Part shown: positions 39,274 to 48,629 of the stretch, piece after piece
Layout of the letters: each line of letters starts with the position of its first letter
Position numbering within the stretch: position 1 is the stretch's first letter
Source of the DNA: G963664935 sp963664935
GTDB lineage: Bacteria > Pseudomonadota > Gammaproteobacteria > Methylococcales > G963664935
NCBI GenBank assembly: GCA_963664935.2
Contig: CAXXSE010000007.1
Span: 806,001-870,000, forward strand
Reading direction: 5' to 3'
DNA: 64,000 nucleotides
Notes under the pieces: generated by a model
Told to the model about the DNA's origin: nothing
What the model saw: only the letters and a program-made list of their open reading frames with translations
Database searches by the model: none
Translations under genes and position numbers: made by a program

Positions 39274-41646
39274 ATGAGTATTCGGATTATTTCCATGGGT
39301 TTGGCGATTACCGCAGCCGTTGTTCTTCTGATAACGGCATCGACAATTGGGTACAAGTTGTATGCTTCCCTTCCCGAATTAAGCGGCGAAGTCCTGATTC
39401 AAGGGGTGGCATCGCCTGTTAGCGTCGAATCGGACGAGTTTGGTATCCCGTCGATATCGGCCTCTTCCCGCCTTGATGCGGTCAAGATCTTGGGCTTCGT
39501 TACCGCCCGTGACCGGCTATTTCAAATGGATTTAATGCGTAGGAAAAGTGCAGGAAGGCTTGCGGAGCTGTTTGGGCAACCGGCGGTCGAAGTTGATATC
39601 CGTCAACGTCACCTGAATTTTCTTGGGGTAGCGAAAGATATTGCCGAAAATCTACCCGGAGACCAAAAGCAAGTATTGTCCGCTTACGCTGACGGAGTCA
39701 ATGCCTATTTGCTGCAAATGGAAAATTTGCCGTTCGAATTTGTTGTTTTGGGATACCGACCTGAACTGTGGAAACCCGAAGATAGCATGTTGGTGGCGCT
39801 GGCTATGTTCCAACAACTCAGTTGGAATCAACGCGATGAACGTATGCTGACGGTCATGGGCGCGACCCTACCTCCCGAGGTTGTCGCTTTTTTCACCCCG
39901 GATACCGACGCCTATGACAGCGTGTTGCTTGGTGGGCGGGAATCACGGCGTCCAATGCAACCTATCCCAATAAAAGCGCTAACTTCTTTATTAGGTCCAG
40001 AAACGGATAGGGTGGGCGCCAATCTCGTTAATATCGATTCCGCGTGGATCGGTTCCAATAATTGGGCGGTGAGCGCCAGCAAAACCATCGATGGCAGGGC
40101 GATATTGGCTAACGATATGCATTTAGGGCTGACTGTACCCAATCTATGGTATCGCGCAATAATTCGTTACGATGATATTGAGCTTTCCGGAATTCTGATA
40201 CCCGGACTTCCGCTGCTCATTGCCGGAACAAACAACAAAATAGCCTGGGGCCATACCAACGCTCTTGCCGATGTCGTCGATTTGGTGACTTTGGAAATTA
40301 ATCCGGATAGTTCTTCGGAATATTTGAGTCCCGATGGTTGGAAATCCTTTGAAATCAGAAAAGAAACCATTGCGATTAAAGATGTTGACGCCAGGGAAAT
40401 CGAGATAAAAAATACCATTTGGGGGCCGGTTGATTCTAAAACATTGCTAGGGAAACCCGTTGCCGTCCGATGGACCGCTTTGCAACCGGGCGCTGTTAAC
40501 ATGGAAATGCTGTACTTGGATAAAGCCGAGACTTTGCAACAGGCCATCGGTATTTTTAACCGCGCGGGCATTCCGCCAACCAACATTATGTTAGCGGATG
40601 ATCGAGGAAGAATAGCCTGGACCTACGCCGGTAAATATCCTTTACGGCATGGCTTCGATGGCTCGGTCAGCCGCTCCTGGAGCACGGGGGATATCGGCTG
40701 GAATAGTTATATCAATCCCAAAGAACTGCCTAAAATAATCGATCCGCCTTCAGGATTTCTAGTCACCGCGAATAATCGTATGTTGGGATCGAGGTATCCT
40801 TATGCGATTGGACATAATTATGCGTACAGCTACAGAGCGTTCCGCATTAGCCAACGGTTGAAGAGTATGAAGTATATAGAAGAAACGGATTTTCTAAAGC
40901 TCCAATTGGACACGAATACAGAATTTTATGAATTTTATCGAAACTTGGCCCTTTCGGTACTGACCGATAACGCGCTCGATAAAAACCCAGAGCTGCGCGA
41001 TGTCCGGCAAGTGCTCGAACAGTGGAATGGAAAAGCTGATGCTAACAGCAAGGGGTTGCCCGTTTTAGTGGAATTTCGAAAGCGCCTGGCTTATCATGTC
41101 ATCACACCGTACCTTGGCGCATGCCGGGAACGGGAACCCTCGTTTTCTTACCGTTGGTACAAGATGGAAACCCCATTACGTCGATTGCTGACGGAAAAAA
41201 TTCCAGCTATCTTAGCAAATCGCCAATACCGAAATTGGGACGAGTTGATAGTCGAAAATCTAAAACAAAGTGTTTCCAATCTCAAAGCCCAATTCGGGGT
41301 TGCATCGATAACCGATCTCCAATGGGGGAGCGCCAATAAGCTTGCTATTTCTCATCCCTTTAGCCGAGTTGCGCCAATACTAAGCCGTTTTCTGGATATG
41401 CCGGTTCGAGAAATGGGTGGCTGTAGCTATTGCGTCAAAGTCATCGGAAAAAAATATGGGGCAACCGAGCGAATGGTGATTTCGCCTGGAAAATCCGAAG
41501 AGGGTATTTTGCATATGCCCACCGGCCAATCCGGTCACCCACTTTCGCGGCACTATGACGATCAGCAACATTATTGGGACCGTGGGCTCCCACTGCCCTT
41601 CAATCCGGGACCGTCGAAAAACACAATGTACTTTATTCCGCGGTAG
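39274..41646 (+). CDS. Penicillin acylase-family Ntn hydrolase
   Basis: 790 residues. An N-terminal signal anchor (GLAITAAVVLLITASTIGYK) sends it to the periplasm. The alpha part contains RDRLFQMDLMRRKSAGRLAE. The nucleophile motif is GSNNWAVSASKT near residue 260, with Ser as the first residue of the beta chain after self-cleavage, followed by ANDMHLGLTVPNLWY. These enzymes cut amide bonds of acylated substrates, including acyl-homoserine lactones in some cases. Which substrate applies here is unknown. It runs convergent to a kinase gene. Confidence 0.94.
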   Translation: MSIRIISMGLAITAAVVLLITASTIGYKLYASLPELSGEVLIQGVASPVSVESDEFGIPSISASSRLDAVKILGFVTARDRLFQMDLMRRKSAGRLAELFGQPAVEVDIRQRHLNFLGVAKDIAENLPGDQKQVLSAYADGVNAYLLQMENLPFEFVVLGYRPELWKPEDSMLVALAMFQQLSWNQRDERMLTVMGATLPPEVVAFFTPDTDAYDSVLLGGRESRRPMQPIPIKALTSLLGPETDRVGANLVNIDSAWIGSNNWAVSASKTIDGRAILANDMHLGLTVPNLWYRAIIRYDDIELSGILIPGLPLLIAGTNNKIAWGHTNALADVVDLVTLEINPDSSSEYLSPDGWKSFEIRKETIAIKDVDAREIEIKNTIWGPVDSKTLLGKPVAVRWTALQPGAVNMEMLYLDKAETLQQAIGIFNRAGIPPTNIMLADDRGRIAWTYAGKYPLRHGFDGSVSRSWSTGDIGWNSYINPKELPKIIDPPSGFLVTANNRMLGSRYPYAIGHNYAYSYRAFRISQRLKSMKYIEETDFLKLQLDTNTEFYEFYRNLALSVLTDNALDKNPELRDVRQVLEQWNGKADANSKGLPVLVEFRKRLAYHVITPYLGACREREPSFSYRWYKMETPLRRLLTEKIPAILANRQYRNWDELIVENLKQSVSNLKAQFGVASITDLQWGSANKLAISHPFSRVAPILSRFLDMPVREMGGCSYCVKVIGKKYGATERMVISPGKSEEGILHMPTGQSGHPLSRHYDDQQHYWDRGLPLPFNPGPSKNTMYFIPR

Positions 41647-41673
41647 AAAGTTGCTAAGAATTCCGGACTTGAT

Positions 41674-42570
41674 TTATGCGGACGGCAATGCGCCAAGTAG
41701 ATCCTGCACCGATTGGGGACGCGCGGTGGGATCGATTAGCAAAGCCCAGTCGATTGCCTCAAGCAATTCGTGGGAATATTGCCGCTTAAAAGCTTTAACC
41801 GCGGGGATGAGCGTATCGTTGGTTGCGCGATCCGATGCTCGCGGTGGTGGTGTTCCCGCAATACAATTTCGCATGCTGGCGCCAATTGCGTAAAGATCGC
41901 TCCAAGGCCCCAAATTGTCCTGGGAGCCATATTGTTCGGGTGGAGAAAAACCTTGGGTTAATACCTTGCCCAATTTGCTTTCCTGACCATTCGGAAAGGG
42001 ATGGACGGCGCCGAAATCGATAAGCACGGGGTCGTCACCGGGTCGAATCAAAATATTTTCGGGTTTGATATCCAGATGTAATAGATTATTGGAGTGAATA
42101 GTCTCGATCCCATTCAGCAAATTCGGGAACACAGTGAGAAGGAAGTTCTCACTCAACGTTCCTTTCTTATCTTTGATGTAGGAAGCGAGATTTTTTCCGT
42201 AATCGTAGGTCATGACGATATAGACCGTAGAATTTTGCTGGAAAAAATTGATGACCTCAACAATATTGGGATGCTTTAATTTCGCGAGAACTTTTGCTTC
42301 CTCAATAAACAGCCTTCTCCCCTTGAGAAACAGGCCGCGATTTTCTTCGGTTTTGGGGACAACAACGTTGCCCCAGGTACGATGAGCAATTCGCCGCGGC
42401 AAGTATTCCTTGATTACAACCTGATGCTGGTCCGATAATTGTCGGGCTAGGTACACCGAACTGAATCCGCCATCGGCGATGGGCCGTTCGATCATGTAGC
42501 TATCCACGATGGTGCCGGGTTCCAGAAAATTCCAATTGCTTAACGCAGTTTGGGTTTTTCGGTTTACCAT
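41674..42570 (-). CDS. Serine/threonine protein kinase, soluble
   Basis: 298 residues and essentially only the kinase fold. Visible elements: IADGGFSSVYLAR (Gly-rich loop), VVIKEYLP (ATP-site Lys), LLHLDIKPENILI (catalytic loop) and VLIDFGAVHPF (DFG metal site), then FSPPEQYG at the P+1 side. There is no membrane segment or sensor, unlike typical PknB proteins. It is divergent from yicC. The target is unknown. Confidence 0.93.
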   Translation of the reverse strand: MVNRKTQTALSNWNFLEPGTIVDSYMIERPIADGGFSSVYLARQLSDQHQVVIKEYLPRRIAHRTWGNVVVPKTEENRGLFLKGRRLFIEEAKVLAKLKHPNIVEVINFFQQNSTVYIVMTYDYGKNLASYIKDKKGTLSENFLLTVFPNLLNGIETIHSNNLLHLDIKPENILIRPGDDPVLIDFGAVHPFPNGQESKLGKVLTQGFSPPEQYGSQDNLGPWSDLYAIGASMRNCIAGTPPPRASDRATNDTLIPAVKAFKRQYSHELLEAIDWALLIDPTARPQSVQDLLGALPSA

Positions 42571-42625
42571 GAAGAATTAGTTTTTTCCATTGTTTTTCGT
42601 AACTTTCATTATAGGTGAATAATCC

Positions 42626-43492
42626 ATGACTCGAAGCATGACGGCCTTTGCCAACGAGAAATCGGAAATCGGTTCCTGGTTAATTAGCTGGGAATTGCGC
42701 TCGGTTAATCATCGCTTTCTTGATCTTTCCTTGCGGTTACCCGAGGGCTTTAGATTTTTAGAGCCCAAAATTCGGAATTTAACTTCGGCGGTTCTAAATC
42801 GAGGTAAGATCGACTGTACATTAATATGCACGAAAAAAGAGGCGGTATCCGCGCAATCGCGGGTCAATGCCGCGGCGTTAAGCCAATTGCTTTCCTCGCT
42901 TAAAGAGATCGAAGCTGCCGTGGTAGATTCTAGAGCCTACAGCGCCTTAGAGATTCTCGCGTGGTCAGGTATTCTCCAGGAAGAGAAGGTCGATGGCGAA
43001 AAGCTGGCGGCTCAAATACTACAAATATTGGGAGCGACCTTGGAAAACCTTGTGAATACCCGTGAGCGTGAGGGCGCTCGATTGTCCGAGTTGATTGAGG
43101 AACGGTGTGCATTGTTGGAAACCCAAGTTTTGGCGGCGCGTCAGCGGATCCCCATGGTGTTAAAAAATGTCCGTGAGAAAATGATATCCAGATTCGCTGA
43201 AATTTCCTCGTCTCCAAATGCGGACCGATTGGAACAAGAAATGGTTTATTATGCTCAAAAATCCGATATTGCCGAAGAATTGGATCGCCTTGATAGCCAT
43301 ATTGGTGAAGTTAGACAAGTGTTGGAAAGCCCAGACCCCATAGGTCGACGCTTGGATTTTATGATGCAGGAATTGAACCGGGAGGCTAATACTCTAGGCT
43401 CAAAATCCGTGGATACAGCGACAACTCAAATATCGGTGGAAATGAAAGTGCTGATTGAGCAAATGAGAGAGCAGGTACAAAATATAGAGTAG
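42626..43492 (+). CDS. yicC: YicC family endoribonuclease
   Basis: 288 residues, the family length. It opens MTRSMTAFANEKSEIGSW and ends with the DUF1732 region (DRLDSHIGEVRQVLE, GRRLDFMMQELNREANTLGS). YicC proteins are conserved in proteobacteria and act in RNA turnover, including small-RNA decay in E. coli. It starts 55 bases from the divergent kinase gene. Confidence 0.95.
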   Translation: MTRSMTAFANEKSEIGSWLISWELRSVNHRFLDLSLRLPEGFRFLEPKIRNLTSAVLNRGKIDCTLICTKKEAVSAQSRVNAAALSQLLSSLKEIEAAVVDSRAYSALEILAWSGILQEEKVDGEKLAAQILQILGATLENLVNTREREGARLSELIEERCALLETQVLAARQRIPMVLKNVREKMISRFAEISSSPNADRLEQEMVYYAQKSDIAEELDRLDSHIGEVRQVLESPDPIGRRLDFMMQELNREANTLGSKSVDTATTQISVEMKVLIEQMREQVQNIE

Positions 43493-43544
43493 ACGTTTAC
43501 AGTTATCGGTTAACGGTTTATGAAAGGTGGAGATATGAGGAGCC

Positions 43545-43668
43545 GATAACTGGGGTCAGATACAATTTAAATGCAATCCTACTCCCCTACTAAACAACTT
43601 CTGAATTCCATGGGTACCGTGAGTCGGTGTACCAATTATTCTTTAATTTGTATCTGACCCCAGTTATC
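43545..43668. repeat. Perfect 21-bp inverted repeat around GGGGTCAGATAC
   Basis: Arms 43545-43565 and 43648-43668 are exact complements; an 82-base unique centre separates them. The same arms, slightly drifted, occur at 25674-25727. This occupies most of the gap between yicC and the next gene; 43669-43797 holds nothing else I can see. Confidence 0.85.
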
Positions 43669-43797
43669 TTTTCCTGCTTCAATCTTGAATAGGTCTAAAA
43701 CGTCAATGTAACATCAAGTTTGCTTCTCACATCACAGTTTAACTTCACTTTGACTTGAGTTCAGGTCTGGACAGTTAAGGGAGACCTCAAATAAGTT

Positions 43798-44880
43798 TTA
43801 TTCAATGGGTTCATCATCTCGCCCCAATTTTTCCAAATCATCAAGAGCCCCAGTCGACATAATAACTTTTCTATTTTTACGCAACTTAACAACATTGGGA
43901 TCAAAATTTTCTAATATATCCTGATAATTCCGATCCAGAAAAGATTTGGCATCGCTGACTTCCTGTTCTCGTTGTTTTTCAACCACAACATAGTTAGCCA
44001 TTAATGATGTACAGTCAGATAAAAAATGTCGCCAGCGAATTTTCTTTAAAGTTTCTTCATTGGTGAAAATAAAACTGCGATGTGGGTCATTATCCCAATG
44101 ATTATCCTGTGTATAAACCGCAGGGTCGAGTTTTGAATTAGCTTTGCTAATACCCAGCCAGCGACCCTGCAAATAAGGATACCAGCGATGTTTTAATTCT
44201 TTCAACTGTTCTTCTAGCCCATTCGCATCCTCTTTCATATCCCAACGAACACCACCTTTTACTTGCTTGCCATGATCCTTACCCTCAACCAGTTTATGTG
44301 GGATTAGTTGATCAATATAATCTCTACCAGCCTCTTCAATATCATCATACAACTGAGTCGCAACTGATGTGAATGTTGCATAGTAGAAGTCGCCTTCAAT
44401 CAATAACCTGACCCATGATGGATGTTTGTATGCATAATAATCCATCTCTTCATAATCAGGAAATTCCTTTTTATTGGCTTGTTCCTGAAATAAATAGTCA
44501 TCGTAGTTAAAATCATACAATGTAGTAAAATCCAGCAAGCTTTTGCCATCAGCTAGAATTTCGTTGAGAGAAATAAAGTCTTCCCCAATTCCTTTGGTAA
44601 GCAAGCTAGCCCAATTAAGAATATTCAGTTTTGATGGAGGAAGATCACTCCAAACCTTATTAACGTCATCTATACTACATTGAATATTTAGCAAACTGTC
44701 CAGCAGCACACACTCCACCCTATTCCGAGGGTTTTCACCCATAGTTGCCCGAAAGTTTTCTTGCTGTTCTGCCGGCCAAGCGTAATAATACGAATCCGCT
44801 GCTATTAACGCCTTGCGGGCAGCCGCGGTTATTTGTGCTTTATTAATTGAACTGAGTTTGTATTTTACATTGTCACTCAT
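43798..44880 (-). CDS. Orphan hypothetical protein, possible accessory gene
   Basis: 360 residues, soluble, acidic and rich in Tyr, Asp and Lys. No P-loop, HTH or nuclease motif is seen. Segments such as YDFNYDDYLFQEQANKK and HRWYPYLQGRWLGISKANSK look like a compact globular domain. The gene is much more AT-rich than yicC or exbB and is enclosed by a palindromic element on one side and a RAYT-type element on the other, which suggests recent arrival. Function unknown. Confidence 0.7.
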   Translation of the reverse strand: MSDNVKYKLSSINKAQITAAARKALIAADSYYYAWPAEQQENFRATMGENPRNRVECVLLDSLLNIQCSIDDVNKVWSDLPPSKLNILNWASLLTKGIGEDFISLNEILADGKSLLDFTTLYDFNYDDYLFQEQANKKEFPDYEEMDYYAYKHPSWVRLLIEGDFYYATFTSVATQLYDDIEEAGRDYIDQLIPHKLVEGKDHGKQVKGGVRWDMKEDANGLEEQLKELKHRWYPYLQGRWLGISKANSKLDPAVYTQDNHWDNDPHRSFIFTNEETLKKIRWRHFLSDCTSLMANYVVVEKQREQEVSDAKSFLDRNYQDILENFDPNVVKLRKNRKVIMSTGALDDLEKLGRDDEPIE

Positions 44881-44980
44881 AGGCTTTTACCTTAGGCAAC
44901 TCGCAAAAAATAATCTACTCATCTTACTTGTCTTTTCGTCTGTCTTCTGCGTTGCAACTTCGATTATAAAAAAGGTCATA

Positions 44981-45785
44981 AAAAAGGGGGACAGATTTAT
45001 TTATATCAGATTGCTCTATTTCCGTTCTGTTTGGTCTTAGGCCTACCCGGTCGTCGATGTTCTATCCGCCGACCAATTATTTTTTTAACCTATTCTACAT
45101 AGCGACCATTCCCCGTGAGTTGGCCTCTCGCTACCGCTTCTTGAATGAACGCCCATTCGCCATCGGGAATCGCGCTTTGTAAATATTCTCGATAGCGTAT
45201 TTGTCGCTCTTCCGTACTCTCCCCTAAAGCTAGATAACACGGATCAAAATCAGCCATTACTCGCTCATGCCCCTTCATTCGTGCTTGGTAACTCGACCAT
45301 CGGTAATCCTGAGCATCGGCAACCACCTGTGCACGGACGGGATTCAATTCAACGTACCGAATACACGCTAGAAGGTATTCGTCCGTTTGGATCGGGCTGG
45401 ATTTGTAGCGACTCTCCCACAGCGTTCCACTCCGTCTATCTAATCTATTCACATAGCGCGTTTGCCGACCAGAAAGCCGTTTCATGAGTTGTCCCAGCAA
45501 GGCCATTTCTTCAGGTGGTTCAACAACCAAATGAATAGGTTTGTCATAAGACACCAAGCGTACACGCGAATGCCATAAACCTCACGCCATTGTGACAAGG
45601 TTTCCAAATAATATTCAAAATCCGAGTCCACTGCAAAAACAACTTGCCGATTGTGTCCCCTTTGCACTATATGATGCGGGTAATTAGGTAACACCACACG
45701 CCCGACTCTAGGCATACTAACTTCCTTTAAATAATTTCACTTGCCAGAAGTATAGTTCATAAATAAATCTGTCCCCTTTTTCCGG
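44981..45785 (-). mobile_element. RAYT/IS200-like element with GGGGACAGATTTAT ends
   Basis: Left end AAAAAGGGGGACAGATTTAT at 44981 and its complement ATAAATCTGTCCCCTTTTT ending near 45783 form inverted repeats with one base of difference. Inside lies a Y1/HUH transposase gene. Solitary copies of the same end lie at 60941-60960 and 63425-63448, the pattern expected of REP-associated tyrosine transposases and their dispersed sites. Confidence 0.8.
45090..45715 (-). pseudogene. REP-associated Y1 (HUH) transposase, frameshifted in the HUH motif
   Basis: The N-terminal frame (MPRVGRVVLPNYPHHIVQRG, HNRQVVF, YAWCLMTN) breaks near 45540. There CCTATT appears where CCATATT would encode the H-I-H metal site (expected TNHIHLVVEPPEE). 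The second frame continues with RYVNRLDRRSGTLWESRYK (probable catalytic Tyr region) and IRYVELNPVRAQVV, then DYRWSSYQA. RAYT proteins nick and move single-stranded REP palindromes. Loss of one A kills this copy; an indel error is possible. Confidence 0.88.
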
Positions 45786-45950
45786 ATTGGCGTGATTGTT
45801 CGAAAATCGCGGGATTCGTAATGCGCGAATCTACCCCTATTTTTGCTATTTTTGAAATCTTGATTTTTTCTGTACCAATGATGCATCACGGGAACTATAC
45901 TGGTTACAATAGTTGTATTTTCTAATAGATTTTAAGAGGATAAAAGAACC

Positions 45951-46571
45951 ATGCTGGAACTCATAAAGAGTGGAGGGTTGCTTATTTGGCCGATTCTTCT
46001 GTGTTCGGTAGTCTCTTTGAGTATCATCTGTGAAAGATTTTGGACCTTGCGAACCGAGAAGATAATTCCACCGAAGCTGGTCCCGCAGGTTTGGAGTATG
46101 TACAAAAAGAATCAGTTGGATGGTTCCAAAATCCGCATGTTACAAACTAATTCTCCTTTGGGCGCCGTTCTGGCGGCCGGATTGGTCAATCGGAAATACG
46201 GTAGGGAAATGATGCGGGTTAGCTTGGAAGAAGCGGGTAGGCAAGTCGTCAATGAATTGGAACGATTCTTAAACACCCTGGGTACAATCGCGTCGATTAC
46301 ACCACTTTTAGGTTTGCTTGGAACCGTTGTGGGAATGATCAAGGTATTTGCATTGATCACTAGCAGTGGCGTCGGAGATCCCAGTGTGTTGGCCGGTGGC
46401 ATATCCGAAGCCTTGATGACCACGGCGGCGGGCTTGGCCGTGGCCATTCCCAGTTTGATGTTTTACCGGTATTTCGAAGGGCGCGTGGTTTATTTGGTGT
46501 TGAGAATGGAAGAAGAAGCGTTGAGGTTGATCGATGTGATTCATGGGGAAAGGCAAGAATCGGAATCCTAG
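45951..46571 (+). CDS. exbB: ExbB/TolQ-type proton-channel protein
   Basis: 206 residues. Three membrane helices: GLLIWPILLCSVVSLSIICE, the ASITPLLGLLGTVVGMIKVF segment and MTTAAGLAVAIPSLMFYRYF, the MotA/TolQ/ExbB signature. With ExbD it feeds proton-motive force to a TonB-type or similar envelope machine. It heads the cluster exbB-exbD-lpxK-ycaR-kdsB. The stop TAG is part of the CTAG target site of a MITE inserted directly behind it, so the C-terminus may have been trimmed. Confidence 0.93.
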   Translation: MLELIKSGGLLIWPILLCSVVSLSIICERFWTLRTEKIIPPKLVPQVWSMYKKNQLDGSKIRMLQTNSPLGAVLAAGLVNRKYGREMMRVSLEEAGRQVVNELERFLNTLGTIASITPLLGLLGTVVGMIKVFALITSSGVGDPSVLAGGISEALMTTAAGLAVAIPSLMFYRYFEGRVVYLVLRMEEEALRLIDVIHGERQESES

Positions 46572-46730
46572 GAGGCTGTCCGAGAATAGAGAGCCTACTG
46601 CGGAAAAGCTGGGTTTGGCCTGATTTTCCCATTATTTTCGTTAAATACGGCAAGTATTCGCCTCAAATAATGAAAAAATCAGACTCAAACCAACTTCCCC
46701 TCGCTACGGCTCCTATTCTCGGACAGCCTC
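46572..46730. repeat. MITE, 159 bp, with CTAG target duplication
   Basis: Ends are GAGGCTGTCCGAGAATAG and its exact complement CTATTCTCGGACAGCCTC. Both are flanked by CTAG (46568-46571 and 46731-46734), the YTAR-type duplication known for the IS5 group. It has no coding capacity. It separates exbB from exbD. Related copies or ends occur at 14687, 18402, 51143, 56989 and 57226. Confidence 0.9.
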
Positions 46731-46769
46731 CTAGTACTCCGATATCATCAACCTTAAAATAGGTCGCCT

Positions 46770-47183
46770 ATGAATTTCCGAAGACAGCGAAAAGACAATC
46801 TTGAAATTAGCCTCACTCCGATGATCGATGTGGTTTTTTTGTTGCTGATTTTCTTTATGGTGACCACAACGTTCAACCGGGAAAACCAATTAGAGATCAA
46901 TTTACCCCAAGCTTCGGGGAAACAGTCGCAAGCCGACGATGTTTTAGAAGTTACCATCGACCCGACTGGCAATTATTACGTGAATCAACATCAGGTGGTA
47001 AATCGGAAATTGGAAACCTTAAAGAAAGCGATTTCAAACGCTGCTGGGGATCGCAAAAAACCACCGCTCCTGATCAGTTCGGATGCAAGCGCTCAGCACC
47101 GGTTCGTAATTCGTGCATTGGATGCCGCGCAGCAATTGGGTTTTGTGAAAATTTCGTTTGCCACTCAAAACGCTTCGGAGTAA
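46770..47183 (+). CDS. exbD: ExbD/TolR-type energy-transducing protein
   Basis: 137 residues. One N-terminal membrane helix (MIDVVFLLLIFFMVTTTF) carries the conserved Asp in L-T-P-M-I-D, followed by a periplasmic domain (QLEINLPQASGK, then LISSDASAQHRFVIRALDAA). It pairs with ExbB. The 198-base gap to exbB is unusual for these normally adjacent genes and is filled by the MITE. Confidence 0.94.
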   Translation: MNFRRQRKDNLEISLTPMIDVVFLLLIFFMVTTTFNRENQLEINLPQASGKQSQADDVLEVTIDPTGNYYVNQHQVVNRKLETLKKAISNAAGDRKKPPLLISSDASAQHRFVIRALDAAQQLGFVKISFATQNASE

Positions 47184-47238
47184 TTTCGTTCGAAATTGTC
47201 GTGGATTCTATGAAAGCGAATATTTCAATCGCGATCTA

Positions 47239-47268
47239 AGAACCTGTTCAAGATCTTGAACAGGTTCT
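47239..47268. repeat. Perfect 30-bp palindrome upstream of lpxK
   Basis: Fully self-complementary, centred on AAGATCTT, arms starting AGAACCTGTTC. It ends six bases before the lpxK ATG, so a hairpin would cover the ribosome-binding region. It may be an insertion scar or a translational control. Confidence 0.8.
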
Positions 47269-47274
47269 AAATTC

Positions 47275-48294
47275 ATGTCAACGTTCAAAACAAGCCTAAC
47301 TCAGTGGCTTGTCGGCGTCTGGTACGTCCGAAAAAAACCACCCCCCGGTTTAATCCTTTTATCCTGGTTTTATTCCTGTGTCATTCGAGCACGGCAAACC
47401 GCATATCGGAGGGGCTTAAAAAAAATTCACCATCTCTCGGTTCCCGTTATCGTCGTGGGTAATATCACCGTCGGAGGCACCGGGAAAACACCCTTGACTA
47501 TCTGGCTGGCCGGAATCTTAGTGAAGGCAGGGTTTAAACCGGGTATTATCAGTAGGGGATACGGTGGTACGGCAAAAGAATGGCCGCAACATGTGTGCGT
47601 AAACAGTGATTCCCGCATTGTTGGTGACGAGGCCTTGGTTATCGCCAGGCGAACATCTTGTCCCATGGTTGTCGGACCGAGTCGTGTGGCCGCGGCCCAA
47701 GCGTTGCTTAAATTGCACGATTGTGATGTCATTGTTTCCGACGACGGACTTCAACATTATGCTTTGGGTAGAGATATGGAAATTTCCGTGGTCGACTCCG
47801 AGCGGTGTTTTGGAAATCAATTTTGTTTGCCAGCGGGGCCTTTAAGGGAACCGATGGCGCGACTCGAAAAAGTTGATTTTACGATTTATAACGGGCGCTC
47901 CGTGAGTGAAGGGTCAACTTTCAAGGTCGTTGCGAAAAGGGCGGTCAATATTCGTGATCCGTCCCAAAGCAAACAACTGATCGATCTTGTCGGAAAAAAC
48001 ATACATGTCCTTGCGGGCATCGGGAATCCCCAAAGGTTTTTTGATGGACTCAGCGAGATAGGCTTAACTTTCGATATTCGGGAATTTCCTGACCATCACG
48101 ATTTTAAGCCCTCGAATATTGAATATGGAGATGGCGCGCTAGTATTGATGACCGAAAAGGATGCGGTAAAGTGTGAGACTTTTGTTGGAAAGCACCATTG
48201 GTATGTTCCAGCTGAAGCCACTGTGGATAAGGAATTTGGTGAAATGATATTGAATAAGTTGGCGGAAAAAATTAATGGACGGAAAGCTACTTGA
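47275..48294 (+). CDS. lpxK: Tetraacyldisaccharide 4'-kinase
   Basis: 339 residues. The P-loop VGNITVGGTGKTPLTIWL is near residue 62-79; IISRGYGG and VIVSDDGLQHYALGRD are family signatures. LpxK phosphorylates the lipid A precursor disaccharide at the inner membrane, the sixth Raetz-pathway step. It overlaps ycaR by 20 bases and belongs to the exbBD-lpxK-ycaR-kdsB cluster. Confidence 0.96.
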   Translation: MSTFKTSLTQWLVGVWYVRKKPPPGLILLSWFYSCVIRARQTAYRRGLKKIHHLSVPVIVVGNITVGGTGKTPLTIWLAGILVKAGFKPGIISRGYGGTAKEWPQHVCVNSDSRIVGDEALVIARRTSCPMVVGPSRVAAAQALLKLHDCDVIVSDDGLQHYALGRDMEISVVDSERCFGNQFCLPAGPLREPMARLEKVDFTIYNGRSVSEGSTFKVVAKRAVNIRDPSQSKQLIDLVGKNIHVLAGIGNPQRFFDGLSEIGLTFDIREFPDHHDFKPSNIEYGDGALVLMTEKDAVKCETFVGKHHWYVPAEATVDKEFGEMILNKLAEKINGRKAT

Positions 48295-48463
48295 AATTTT
48301 GGTGTGCCCCCTTTGCAAAGGCAAGTTAATTTACAACAAACAAGATCAGGAATTAATCTGTAAAGGGGATCGGCTTGCCTTTCCCATTCAAGACGATATC
48401 CCGGTCATGCTCGAAGATGAGGCGAGAAAAATAACACTCGAGGAATACGACAAACTGAAGTAG
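48275..48463 (+). CDS. ycaR: Trm112-family protein YcaR
   Basis: 62 residues. It opens MDGKLLEILVCPLCKGKLIY and has RLAFPIQDDIPVMLEDEAR, the two halves of the Trm112 fold. Only one CPLC pair remains, the usual bacterial form. Its function in the cell is not settled. It starts inside lpxK. Confidence 0.95.
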   Translation: MDGKLLEILVCPLCKGKLIYNKQDQELICKGDRLAFPIQDDIPVMLEDEARKITLEEYDKLK

Positions 48464-48629
48464 CTATTCATTTCACGTCGTATTTTCGCGATTACTGCGT
48501 TAAAAGTGCTCATTTATACCTATAAACTCCGCGCTTTTTCTTTGTACTCACAAAAATAAGCCGCAATCTGAACAGCTACAGAGTAGTACTAAATAGTTAC
48601 CAACTCAGTTAGATTCCTAGGGACCTAAT

